In this document: piece by piece, positions 1 to 4,883 of the stretch
Layout of the letters: every line of letters starts with the position of its first letter
How positions within the stretch are numbered: the stretch's first letter is position 1
Program-made: the position numbers and the translations under genes
Notes under the pieces: generated by a model
Seen by the model: the letters and a program-made list of their open reading frames with translations, nothing else
Databases searched by the model: none
What the model was told of the DNA's origin: nothing
Source of the DNA: Nitrososphaerales archaeon
GTDB taxonomy: Archaea; Thermoproteota; Nitrososphaeria; Nitrososphaerales; CADDZS01
DNA length: 5,379 bases
Direction: 5' to 3'
NCBI GenBank assembly: GCA_030043455.1
Contig: JASHXQ010000166.1
Coordinates: 1 to 5,379 of the forward strand

Positions 1-38
1 AGGCATTGATTACCAATGTATTTTCTGAACGAAGTAAA

Positions 39-176
39 ATGACTGCAATTTGCGCGAGATGTGGGGACGAGTACCTTCCCATGCTCGAGTCCGATGAAAT
101 CGAGGGTCTCTGTCCTGGATGTCTTTTTGATCCGGAGAGGACTCAAATATATTGTGCTGAGTATTCGCTGAATTAG
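39..176 (+). CDS. Small zinc-ribbon-like protein (45 aa)
   Basis: A 45-residue protein with C5-x2-C8 and C25-x2-C28, the spacing of a zinc ribbon or zinc-finger knuckle pair, plus a fifth cysteine at 39. The segment between the knuckles and the tail is acidic (ESDEIEG, then DPER). Nothing else in the chain points to an enzyme, so its role is unknown; small archaeal zinc ribbons often act as nucleic-acid-binding or protein-docking modules, but that is family knowledge, not evidence here. The frame stays open to the left edge (a TTG lies at 6), so a longer or truncated form cannot be excluded; ATG at 39 is the first ATG in frame and sits just before the conserved-looking cysteine knuckle. A hairpin with a T-run follows 47 bases after the stop, and another CxxC mini-gene comes next on the same strand. 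Confidence 0.6.
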   Translation: MTAICARCGDEYLPMLESDEIEGLCPGCLFDPERTQIYCAEYSLN

Positions 177-222
177 GTCAGCGCTCTAACTCCGATACAG
201 CACGCCCATCTATACGTAGGCT

Positions 223-259
223 ACTTGCCATATTAGAAAAGATCTCTGGCAAGTTTTTT
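223..259 (+). terminator. Hairpin followed by six T
   Basis: A perfect 8-bp inverted repeat, ACTTGCCA at 223-230 and TGGCAAGT at 247-254, encloses a 16-base loop and runs into six T (254-259). The layout resembles an intrinsic terminator for the small gene ending at 176. Archaeal RNA polymerase stops mainly on T-tracts and does not require a hairpin, so the T-run may be the working part. The loop also holds an AT-rich stretch (ATATTAGAAAA, 229-239) that could be a weak TATA element for the gene starting at 265. Confidence 0.45.
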
Positions 260-264
260 GGAAA

Positions 265-465
265 ATGTACGTCTTGCTTAAGTTACCTCAGGCGCGTCTG
301 CGTCATGACATTATGTCTACCGTTCAGGAATCCGCATTAGCTACGGGAAATAAGCTGGATTACAGGCCTTGTGCTCAATGTCAAAAGCACCCGTGGTATC
401 CAGACATTGCCCCGATCACCCTTCACCGGGGAAATACTTGTCTAATTTGTGAAAAGTCCGGCTGA
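265..465 (+). CDS. Small CxxC/CxxC zinc-ribbon-like protein (66 aa or 50 aa)
   Basis: The protein carries C36-x2-C39 and C59-x2-C62, with 19 residues between the pairs, a usual zinc-ribbon arrangement; the spacer contains HPWYPD and a basic LHRG stretch. No enzyme motif or membrane segment is visible and the function is unknown. Two starts are possible. ATG at 265 gives 66 residues and lies about 30 bases after an AT-rich stretch near 230-239. ATG at 313 gives a 50-residue protein (MSTVQESAL...) and lies about 30 bases after TTAAGTT (279-285), which could suit a leaderless transcript. The cysteine core is the same in both forms. It follows another two-knuckle mini-gene on the same strand, without sequence similarity beyond the cysteines, and converges with the gene ending at 479 across 13 bases. 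Confidence 0.55.
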   Translation: MYVLLKLPQARLRHDIMSTVQESALATGNKLDYRPCAQCQKHPWYPDIAPITLHRGNTCLICEKSG

Positions 466-478
466 TTCCCTTAACGAG

Positions 479-721
479 CTAGTCCATTATCCGCATCATA
501 GAGCTCTGTCCCAGACCGAGGGGGACATCTGCCCACTTTACCTGCACAAGGTCTCCGTCTAGACCGACTACCTTCCCCTTCGCAATTTTGGATTTCGACA
601 CGTCGAACTCCACGTCCCTTCCCACCATCTTTTGTAATTCGTCCATGCTGAGATTCTCCTGAATCGCGGCAGAACAGGAGTAATCATCGTCAAAGGTAAT
701 TACAACGGCTGTGGTTGGCAT
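479..721 (-). CDS. Small conserved-looking protein of unknown function (80 aa)
   Basis: I do not recognise this protein. It is short and soluble, with a beta-rich look: an N-terminal AVVITFDDDYSC strand-like segment, a short helix-like stretch (LSMDELQKMVGRDVEF), then alternating strands in KGKVVGLDGDLVQVKW, which could form a small barrel. The frame can be extended to GTG at 763 or ATG at 757 (94 or 92 residues). I chose ATG at 721 because TTTATTATA (754-746) lies in the extra N-terminal codons with its centre about 29 bases upstream, the expected spacing for an archaeal TATA box and a leaderless start. The longer form would begin only 9 bases after the dehydrogenase stop, compatible with co-transcription from that gene, so the start is unsettled. 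It converges with the CxxC gene ending at 465. Confidence 0.65.
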   Translation of the reverse strand: MPTTAVVITFDDDYSCSAAIQENLSMDELQKMVGRDVEFDVSKSKIAKGKVVGLDGDLVQVKWADVPLGLGQSSMMRIMD

Positions 722-744
722 TTTGTCTAGCACGCTCGCATTTT

Positions 745-754
745 CTATAATAAA
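745..754 (-). promoter_or_regulatory. TATA-box-like element for the 80-aa gene
   Basis: On the minus strand these bases read TTTATTATAG. The centre lies about 29 bases upstream of the ATG at 721, matching the usual archaeal TATA-to-start spacing for leaderless genes. If the longer GTG/ATG starts at 763/757 are used, this stretch is simply coding sequence (codons for F-I-I-E). Confidence 0.4.
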
Positions 755-772
755 CATGTTCACGTAGACAGC

Positions 773-1834
773 TCAGCCGCAGACTAGAACCTTGACTTGA
801 TTATCAGATCTTGCGGAAGTCATCGCCTCCTCAATTTCTTCCAAAGGATACTTTCCTGTTACGAATTTCTGCACATTGATCTTCCTTTCCTCCAAAAGCC
901 GGATCGCAGTCTGGAGTTCCTTCTCCGAGGTCGCATAGCTCGAGGTTATTGTCAGTTCATCCAGCAACAGGCTCGCAAGATCCAAAGAATGGGTCGCACC
1001 TTTGTGCGGCACTCCAAAGAGCAGCAATCGCCCAGACTTTCGAAGGCACTTGATCCCTTCCGTGAAAGCCTTCGGACTTCCAGTGGCAACGACGACCAGA
1101 TCGTACCCTTTGCCCCCGATCAAGTTCTTGCTTTTTTCGGAAAAAGCTCCGTTCTCCGTCTTCGTAACATCGATGGTGGCTGCATCTTCACTTTTCTCCG
1201 CAAATGCGAGCCTTGCGGGAAGCATGTCCACAGCTGTCAGTTGGATCTCGGGATGCTGGGAGTGGAGTAATTCCATATGGAGTAGCCCGATCGGACCGGC
1301 CCCGACAATTAGGGCGTTTCTCAGCTTGAATTGGGAATCCGCCTCGTCGCCAAAAACCCCTGCATGGGAGAGGCCCCTAATGCTGCATCCGATTGGTTCC
1401 GCGAATGATGCGTCCTCGAAATTAAGAGAATCGCTAATTTTGTAAATCCCACCGTGGGTCACATTGTAAGCTGGCACAAGAAATTCGTCGGCAAACCCTC
1501 CGGGGGAGAAATTGCTGTTTTTGTATTTCTGACACATAGTCTGGGCTCCCGCGAGGCAGAGTTCACACTCGTTGCAAGAAACATGGTGATGGGGAATTAC
1601 CCGGTCCCCAATTTTTAGTGGTGGAAATCTGGACTCCACCACTACGCCGGAGACCTCGTGCCCCAGGATTGTGGAAGTAATGCCGAGCCCCGTCAGCTTT
1701 TCAAGATCCGTGCCACAAATTCCTGAAGCCTTCATGGAGACCATGACGGAGTTCTCCTCGACCTCCGGACGAGGTACACTTTTGACTTCGACACCCCCTC
1801 CTTGCTTCACAAAAGCTGCATTAATTTCAGTCAT
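773..1834 (-). CDS. Zinc-dependent medium-chain alcohol/polyol dehydrogenase
   Basis: A 353-residue member of the medium-chain dehydrogenase/reductase superfamily, at the usual family length. The N-terminal GroES-like catalytic domain shows C40 (GICGTD), H59-E60 (GHE) and E146 (AEPIGC) as catalytic-zinc ligands, and the structural-zinc lobe with C87, C90, C93 and C101. The Rossmann domain follows, with GAGPIG at 178-183 and an acidic D203 at the end of the second strand (AVDMLPARL), which in this family favours NAD over NADP. It should oxidise a secondary or sugar alcohol reversibly in the cytoplasm; among relatives are sorbitol, threonine and glucose dehydrogenases, and the substrate cannot be told from sequence alone. 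The start is ATG at 1834, with a TATA-like element about 43 bases upstream. It diverges from the membrane protein gene and is followed closely by the small gene ending at 479, possibly in one transcript. Confidence 0.92.
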   Translation of the reverse strand: MTEINAAFVKQGGGVEVKSVPRPEVEENSVMVSMKASGICGTDLEKLTGLGITSTILGHEVSGVVVESRFPPLKIGDRVIPHHHVSCNECELCLAGAQTMCQKYKNSNFSPGGFADEFLVPAYNVTHGGIYKISDSLNFEDASFAEPIGCSIRGLSHAGVFGDEADSQFKLRNALIVGAGPIGLLHMELLHSQHPEIQLTAVDMLPARLAFAEKSEDAATIDVTKTENGAFSEKSKNLIGGKGYDLVVVATGSPKAFTEGIKCLRKSGRLLLFGVPHKGATHSLDLASLLLDELTITSSYATSEKELQTAIRLLEERKINVQKFVTGKYPLEEIEEAMTSARSDNQVKVLVCG

Positions 1835-1871
1835 TGACTCGCGATTCTTCCTTTTGGATCTTCCTCTTTCC

Positions 1872-1882
1872 GTTTATATCTT
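1872..1882. promoter_or_regulatory. Shared TATA-like element between divergent genes
   Basis: The plus strand reads TTTATATCTT from 1873, about 30 bases before ATG 1907, good spacing for a leaderless plus-strand transcript. The minus strand reads AAGATATAAAC, centred about 43 bases before ATG 1834, which would leave a 5' leader of roughly 16 bases. It is the only obvious AT-rich element in the 72 bases between the dehydrogenase and membrane protein genes, so it probably serves at least one and perhaps both. Confidence 0.5.
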
Positions 1883-1906
1883 GTTTCAGTTAAGTCGAAG
1901 TTGAAG

Positions 1907-2149
1907 ATGAGTCAGAATCCCGACTATGGCAGCAATTTCTCCTTCTATATCCTCGGTATTTTCTTCATCTTAATCGGGATCGCATTTTTCCTTATCCCGC
2001 TACTCGCGAGATCGGGGAGTCTGTCCGGAATAAAGATTCCCTGGATCATTCTCTACGTTTACAACAGCAACGGGTTCTATTTCGCGACCTCTCCCCTGCT
2101 GATTGTTATTTCTCTGGCTAGCCTTCTGCTAGCTTTTATCCGTCGATGA
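1907..2149 (+). CDS. Small two-helix membrane protein (80 aa)
   Basis: An 80-residue protein with a short polar N-terminus (MSQNPDYGSN), a strong transmembrane helix at about 12-34 (YILGIFFILIGIAFFLIPLL), a polar and aromatic connector (GIKIPWIILYVYNSNGFYFATSP) and a second helix at about 60-78 ending in IRR. The arginines at the C-terminus and after helix 1 (LARSG) suggest a hairpin in the cytoplasmic membrane, but the topology is not firm. No catalytic or transporter signature is present; the function is unknown. The start chosen is ATG at 1907, about 30 bases after TTTATATC; a TTG at 1901 would add two residues. The stop lies inside the end of the convergent triosephosphate isomerase gene, a 14-base overlap. 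Confidence 0.75.
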   Translation: MSQNPDYGSNFSFYILGIFFILIGIAFFLIPLLARSGSLSGIKIPWIILYVYNSNGFYFATSPLLIVISLASLLLAFIRR

Positions 2150-2828
2150 GACCGTTGGCAAGCTCGCGAATTTTTTTCTCTTGATCGTCAGCCTTTATCA
2201 CGCCGCTCGCAACCAGTATCCCTTCCGCACCCAATTCCACCGATCGCCGGGCATCAATCCCCTCTACGATACCCGCGCCGCATAGGAGTTTTGTTGACGA
2301 GCCCGATGGACGGTTCTGGTTCAATGTCGTCAGTGAACTTTCAATTATTTCGGGTTTTACCTTGGAAACTGCCTTCCCCGATCCTATTAGTTCAGGCGGT
2401 TCGATCGCCACAAAATCTGGATTAAATCGTGCAAATTTTCCGACTTCCGAGTCGTCCTTGGCGCAAACCAGAGATTGCATTTCCAGCTTTCGAAGGCGGG
2501 ATACCAAAGAACCGATTTCGCTTTCCGGAATACGATGCTCGCTGTGGTTTATCAGCGAGCCCACCGCCCCAAATAATTTCGCAATCTCCGGGACGGCATA
2601 ACCAGTAGAGGCCCCCAGGGGCGCATCGTCAACGTGCTGAGAAAAGATTTGATAGTTTGAAACAGGGTGGACTGAAGTCGCCAAAGCAAAATTAGGAGGC
2701 GCCAAGGAAAACCTTACCCCCCGCAACGACTTTTCGGAGCTTACGGACTCTATCGAATTGAGCAGCCTTTGAAGCCCCGGACCGGTTGCCTCCGGATAAT
2801 TCTTCGAGTTAATTACAAAATATTTCAT
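2136..2828 (-). CDS. tpiA: Triosephosphate isomerase
   Basis: Interconverts dihydroxyacetone phosphate and glyceraldehyde 3-phosphate in the cytoplasm, in glycolysis and gluconeogenesis. At 230 residues it is of the short archaeal type rather than the roughly 250-residue bacterial and eukaryotic type. Catalytic residues are all visible: N7 and K9 in INSKNY, H95 in NHSEHR, and E143 in AIEPPELIGSGKA, the start of the mobile loop 6. Phosphate-binding segments are CGAGI at 183-187 and ASGV at 207-210. The motif after the catalytic His usually reads SERR; here it is SEHR, so one arginine is replaced by histidine. The ATG at 2828 begins right at the first barrel strand, leaving no room for a later start. 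The acidic mini-ORF lies 75 bases upstream on the same strand, and the gene converges with the membrane protein gene. Confidence 0.95.
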   Translation of the reverse strand: MKYFVINSKNYPEATGPGLQRLLNSIESVSSEKSLRGVRFSLAPPNFALATSVHPVSNYQIFSQHVDDAPLGASTGYAVPEIAKLFGAVGSLINHSEHRIPESEIGSLVSRLRKLEMQSLVCAKDDSEVGKFARFNPDFVAIEPPELIGSGKAVSKVKPEIIESSLTTLNQNRPSGSSTKLLCGAGIVEGIDARRSVELGAEGILVASGVIKADDQEKKIRELANGLIDG

Positions 2829-2866
2829 ATGATACCTACTCCAGAGAAGTGGAAAGGTTTCGTAGG

Positions 2867-2899
2867 AAAAAATCTAGATCCCGTTTGCTCTTGTCGGGA
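2867..2899 (-). terminator. Hairpin plus T-run after the acidic mini-ORF
   Basis: On the minus strand, TCCCG (2899-2895) and CGGGA (2883-2879) form a 5-bp stem with an 11-base loop, followed by TCTAGA and six T (2872-2867). It begins 4 bases after the stop of the acidic mini-ORF and lies before the triosephosphate isomerase gene. It could end the mini-ORF transcript; the stem is weak and the T-run is the stronger signal for an archaeal polymerase. Confidence 0.3.
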
Positions 2900-2903
2900 A
2901 GAC

Positions 2904-2996
2904 TCACTCGTCTCCGTCATCGAGGTCTTCTTCCCAACTTTCGTCGATGTCCTCGTCGTCGAACTCTTCATCTGCATCATCATCTTCGTCTGACAT
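2904..2996 (-). CDS. Extremely acidic 30-residue mini-protein (putative)
   Basis: ATG at 2996 to TGA at 2904 codes for 30 residues, of which 13 are Asp and 8 Glu, with no basic residue; the only large hydrophobic or aromatic ones are F12, I17, W21 and L25. An upstream in-frame TAG at 3017-3015 makes this the only ATG start. Such composition implies a disordered chain that could bind a basic surface (nucleic-acid-binding or ribosomal proteins) or metal ions; no family can be assigned. Support for a gene is indirect: a TATA-like TTTATCTTAA lies upstream (3043-3034) and a hairpin with six T lies downstream. Against it, GAN-rich low-complexity DNA can give such a reading by chance, and the opposite strand is open as a Ser-rich reading. 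Confidence 0.45.
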   Translation of the reverse strand: MSDEDDDADEEFDDEDIDESWEEDLDDGDE

Positions 2997-3007
2997 GATT
3001 GATCTAT

Positions 3008-3051
3008 CGAAACTCTAAGCAGATCGTCATTCCTTAAGATAAAGAGTTTCG
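3008..3051. repeat. 9-bp perfect inverted repeat in an intergenic region
   Basis: CGAAACTCT at 3008-3016 and AGAGTTTCG at 3043-3051 are exact reverse complements, 26 bases apart. The interval holds the TATA-like element of the acidic mini-ORF (minus strand) and the palindrome CTTAAG (3033-3038). If the minus-strand transcript starts near 3012, both arms cannot lie in one leader, so a DNA-level dyad (operator) is more likely than an RNA hairpin for that gene. Confidence 0.5.
3034..3043 (-). promoter_or_regulatory. TATA-like element upstream of the acidic mini-ORF
   Basis: The minus strand reads TTTATCTTAA. Its centre is about 42 bases before the ATG at 2996, which would put transcription start near 3012 with a leader of about 16 bases. 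It touches the right arm of the 9-bp inverted repeat. The 102 bases between the mini-ORF and the TsaC gene show no equally good TATA element for the plus-strand gene. Confidence 0.35.
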
Positions 3052-3098
3052 TCTGCCCCCTTCATGTGTGCAAAAGCGATCGCAAAAATCGCTAAATC

Positions 3099-3776
3099 AT
3101 GTATTTCCAAGTTAGAATCAAAAGCCCTTTGACAGTCACTCTGTACTGCGACTCCGATCTGGAAGGCCCCTCGAAAGAAATCATTGCCGGCAAGGTGGCG
3201 ATTTTTCCCACTGATACGGTATATGGTTTGGGAACCAGCCCCTGGTCTGGCGAGGGAGTTAGAGCGTGCTATTCCCTGAAGAAAAGAGAGGGAACCAAGA
3301 AAATGCCCGTGCTGGTGGACAACCTGCTTACCGCGAAGCTCTTTGTAAAGTTTGGAAAAAAGAGCGAATCTCTTGCCACTAAATTCTGGCCGGGGAAACT
3401 CTCCATCATCCTTCCGGTGGTGGACTCTAAGCTCCCCGGAGAGCTCGTTGGGAACGATCGTACCCTAGCCGTTAGGATGCCCAACCACGAATGCAGTCTG
3501 CGATTGATTTCCGCCTGCGGAGGAAGTCTCGTCGGCACCAGCGCGAACATTTCCGGAGAGCCACCTTTCACCGATCCCTTCGATCCCAGACTGGTCGAAC
3601 TCTCTCTGTCCGCTGACTTTTTCATGTCCGGTCCCTGCGGAGATCCCAACGGGATATCTTCAACGATCATTGACGCTACGGACGAGGACAAAATTCGAGT
3701 GGTCAGGGAAGGCGCCCTAACGAGCTCGCAGGTACTTGACTATTTGGAGAAAATGAGCAAGACAGATAATTCCTGA
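3099..3776 (+). CDS. tsaC: Threonylcarbamoyl-AMP synthase (Sua5/TsaC, YrdC domain)
   Basis: Makes threonylcarbamoyl-AMP from threonine, bicarbonate and ATP, the first step of N6-threonylcarbamoyladenosine (t6A) formation at tRNA position 37, in the cytoplasm. The YrdC fold is clear: PTDTVYGLG (37-45), the K61-x-R63 pair in LKKREGTKKMP, FWPGKLSIILP (96-106), LAVRMPNH (123-130), the S148-x-N150 pair in GTSANISG, and STIIDAT (188-194) before VVREG. At 225 residues it has only the YrdC domain and lacks the extra C-terminal domain of long Sua5 proteins, so it resembles TsaC in length. ATG at 3099 is the first start in frame; a TTG at 3129 would remove ten residues that look unneeded by the fold. 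No clear TATA element or Shine-Dalgarno site was found. The last 37 bases overlap the convergent gene for Cgi121, which acts in the second step of the same pathway. Confidence 0.93.
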   Translation: MYFQVRIKSPLTVTLYCDSDLEGPSKEIIAGKVAIFPTDTVYGLGTSPWSGEGVRACYSLKKREGTKKMPVLVDNLLTAKLFVKFGKKSESLATKFWPGKLSIILPVVDSKLPGELVGNDRTLAVRMPNHECSLRLISACGGSLVGTSANISGEPPFTDPFDPRLVELSLSADFFMSGPCGDPNGISSTIIDATDEDKIRVVREGALTSSQVLDYLEKMSKTDNS

Positions 3777-4270
3777 AGGGCTACCAACAAGTCCTTGTCA
3801 GGCAACGAAGCGGGCAACCCGTGATCCTTCTTTAGAAGTTTCGCCTTGCGCCGATTGAGCTCCAAGAGCTTTGAATCCAGAGTCGCGGTCGAGAAGTTGG
3901 TCTGAAATCGATTAACAGCCTCGAGCACATCCTCCCCATTGCTTAGCAACCCCAAGAGTGCCACGCTGTCTGTTGACTGGATGTGGGAAGCTCCTATCGC
4001 CTCGGAGATCTGACTTTTTCCTGAAAGCCTCATCAGAATTTCAATTGAACCATTGCGGACCAATCTTTCATCTCGCGTCCAGTATTCGAGAGTCTGGAGC
4101 AGAATTGCTTCCACGTGGTCCAATCCGGCGACGATCCCAGCGTCGCAGAGCACTACCCCGTTGGGGAGTGTTTTTGCGAAGGAAGTAAGATCTGATTTTT
4201 GTTTCAGTCGGAACGCAGTAGCGAAACAAAGGGATGCCCCGGCTTTTCGCGTCCAGATGTTATTTTCCAC
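3740..4270 (-). CDS. cgi121: KEOPS complex subunit Cgi121
   Basis: Cgi121 is the KEOPS subunit that binds Bud32 and helps hold the tRNA; KEOPS (Kae1, Bud32, Cgi121, Pcc1) transfers threonylcarbamoyl to A37. The family signature is the segment at 75-93, with EILMRLSGKSQISEAIG, preceded by a helix rich in hydrophobics (HVEAILLQTLEYW) and followed by a SVALLGLL strand region and a Lys/Arg-rich ELNRRKAKLLKK. I place the start at GTG 4270, giving 176 residues, the usual size. The frame runs further up to ATG 4510 (256 residues), but those 80 extra residues lie over the end of the phosphoribosyltransferase gene, are low in family resemblance and read like a shadow. With GTG 4270 the gap to that upstream gene is 13 bases, consistent with one operon. 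It converges with the TsaC gene. Assignment rests on the signature, not on full alignment. Confidence 0.82.
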   Translation of the reverse strand: MENNIWTRKAGASLCFATAFRLKQKSDLTSFAKTLPNGVVLCDAGIVAGLDHVEAILLQTLEYWTRDERLVRNGSIEILMRLSGKSQISEAIGASHIQSTDSVALLGLLSNGEDVLEAVNRFQTNFSTATLDSKLLELNRRKAKLLKKDHGLPASLPDKDLLVALQELSVLLIFSK

Positions 4271-4283
4271 GGTTGCATTGGAT

Positions 4284-4877
4284 CTATCTGCTAGCGCTGT
4301 CAGTTTTTTTCCACCTCTCTCGCAGCGACTTGTCCATACTGTACAGCATATCAATGTACTTCGATGGGATACGGGTTTTGGAAAGGATATCCTTGCTGTT
4401 CGTGGCTGAAAGAGACTTGATTGCCTCGTAGTACTCCCAGGGGAAAATGATCCAGGCGTCTGTACGACCAACGAAATAGTCCGGTAGCATCTTGCACCAC
4501 GGCTTGACAAAAATGGTCGAAATCTTCAGGTCGGAAGGACGCTTCGACTGGAGATAATTTTTGATAACGACTAGGCTCTCCCCAGAATCCGCCACATCGT
4601 CCACCACCAGAATTTTCTTGCCAGAAATATTTCCTTGTATCTTTTGGGTAATTACAGGTTTTTTCCTTTTTTCTCCAATGTCCGTATAATACTCGCAACG
4701 AGTGATCATGACGTTCTGCGTGTCCAGCAGATCCGACATTATCCGAGTTAGAGCGAGACCCCCACGCGATACCCCAACTATACCATCAAACTGCTCCCTT
4801 TCTGCACTCCGGATTTTTTCCGCGAGTTTGATCGATCTTTCCAGAATTTCGTCCCAACTGGGGGCGATGAACTTCAC
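4284..4877 (-). CDS. Purine-type phosphoribosyltransferase
   Basis: A 197-residue type I phosphoribosyltransferase, transferring phosphoribosyl from PRPP to a base in salvage. The PRPP-binding motif is ILVVDDVADSGES (89-101) with the two consecutive aspartates D93-D94; GVSRGGL (35-41) supplies the early loop that binds pyrophosphate. The C-terminal half has KPWCKMLPDYFVGRTDAWIIFPWE, a segment I associate with archaeal and Gpt-like xanthine/guanine/hypoxanthine enzymes; the aromatic WIIFPWE lies where the base-stacking residue of this group falls. Which base is used is not decidable here. The start is GTG at 4877, 6 bases after the stop of the ubiquitin-fold gene, with no plausible alternative before the fold. 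It lies in the minus-strand cluster between that gene and cgi121 and is probably co-transcribed with both; a link to t6A synthesis is not implied. Confidence 0.9.
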   Translation of the reverse strand: MKFIAPSWDEILERSIKLAEKIRSAEREQFDGIVGVSRGGLALTRIMSDLLDTQNVMITRCEYYTDIGEKRKKPVITQKIQGNISGKKILVVDDVADSGESLVVIKNYLQSKRPSDLKISTIFVKPWCKMLPDYFVGRTDAWIIFPWEYYEAIKSLSATNSKDILSKTRIPSKYIDMLYSMDKSLRERWKKTDSASR

Positions 4878-4883
4878 TTTGGG

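Noticed and set aside
16..42. Eight-codon ATG-started frame ending in ATGA over the first gene's start
   Set aside because: Too short and without a signal of its own; could be chance.
177..264. Possible RNA gene between the two CxxC genes
   Set aside because: No tRNA cloverleaf or known small-RNA fold beyond the single hairpin could be built.
797..1445. Long plus-strand open frames opposite the dehydrogenase gene
   Set aside because: They are antisense to an unmistakable zinc dehydrogenase and have no recognisable domain; they are shadows.
2769..2993. Plus-strand 74-codon frame across the start of tpiA and the acidic mini-ORF
   Set aside because: It begins antisense to tpiA, and its hydrophobic end comes from the reverse of GAN-rich codons.
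3076..3092. GCGATCGC palindrome and GCGAT/ATCGC mini-hairpin before the TsaC start
   Set aside because: Only a 5-bp stem; too short to call a regulatory element without conservation.
3269..3691. Minus-strand 140-codon frame opposite the TsaC gene
   Set aside because: Low-complexity Ser/Pro-rich reading antisense to a clear YrdC domain.
4271..4510. 80-residue N-terminal extension of Cgi121
   Set aside because: It covers the end of the phosphoribosyltransferase gene in another frame and has Ser/Arg/Cys-rich shadow-like composition; GTG 4270 gives the usual length.
4351..4698. Second minus-strand frame within the phosphoribosyltransferase gene
   Set aside because: Its translation has no family motif, while the other frame carries an intact PRPP-binding site.
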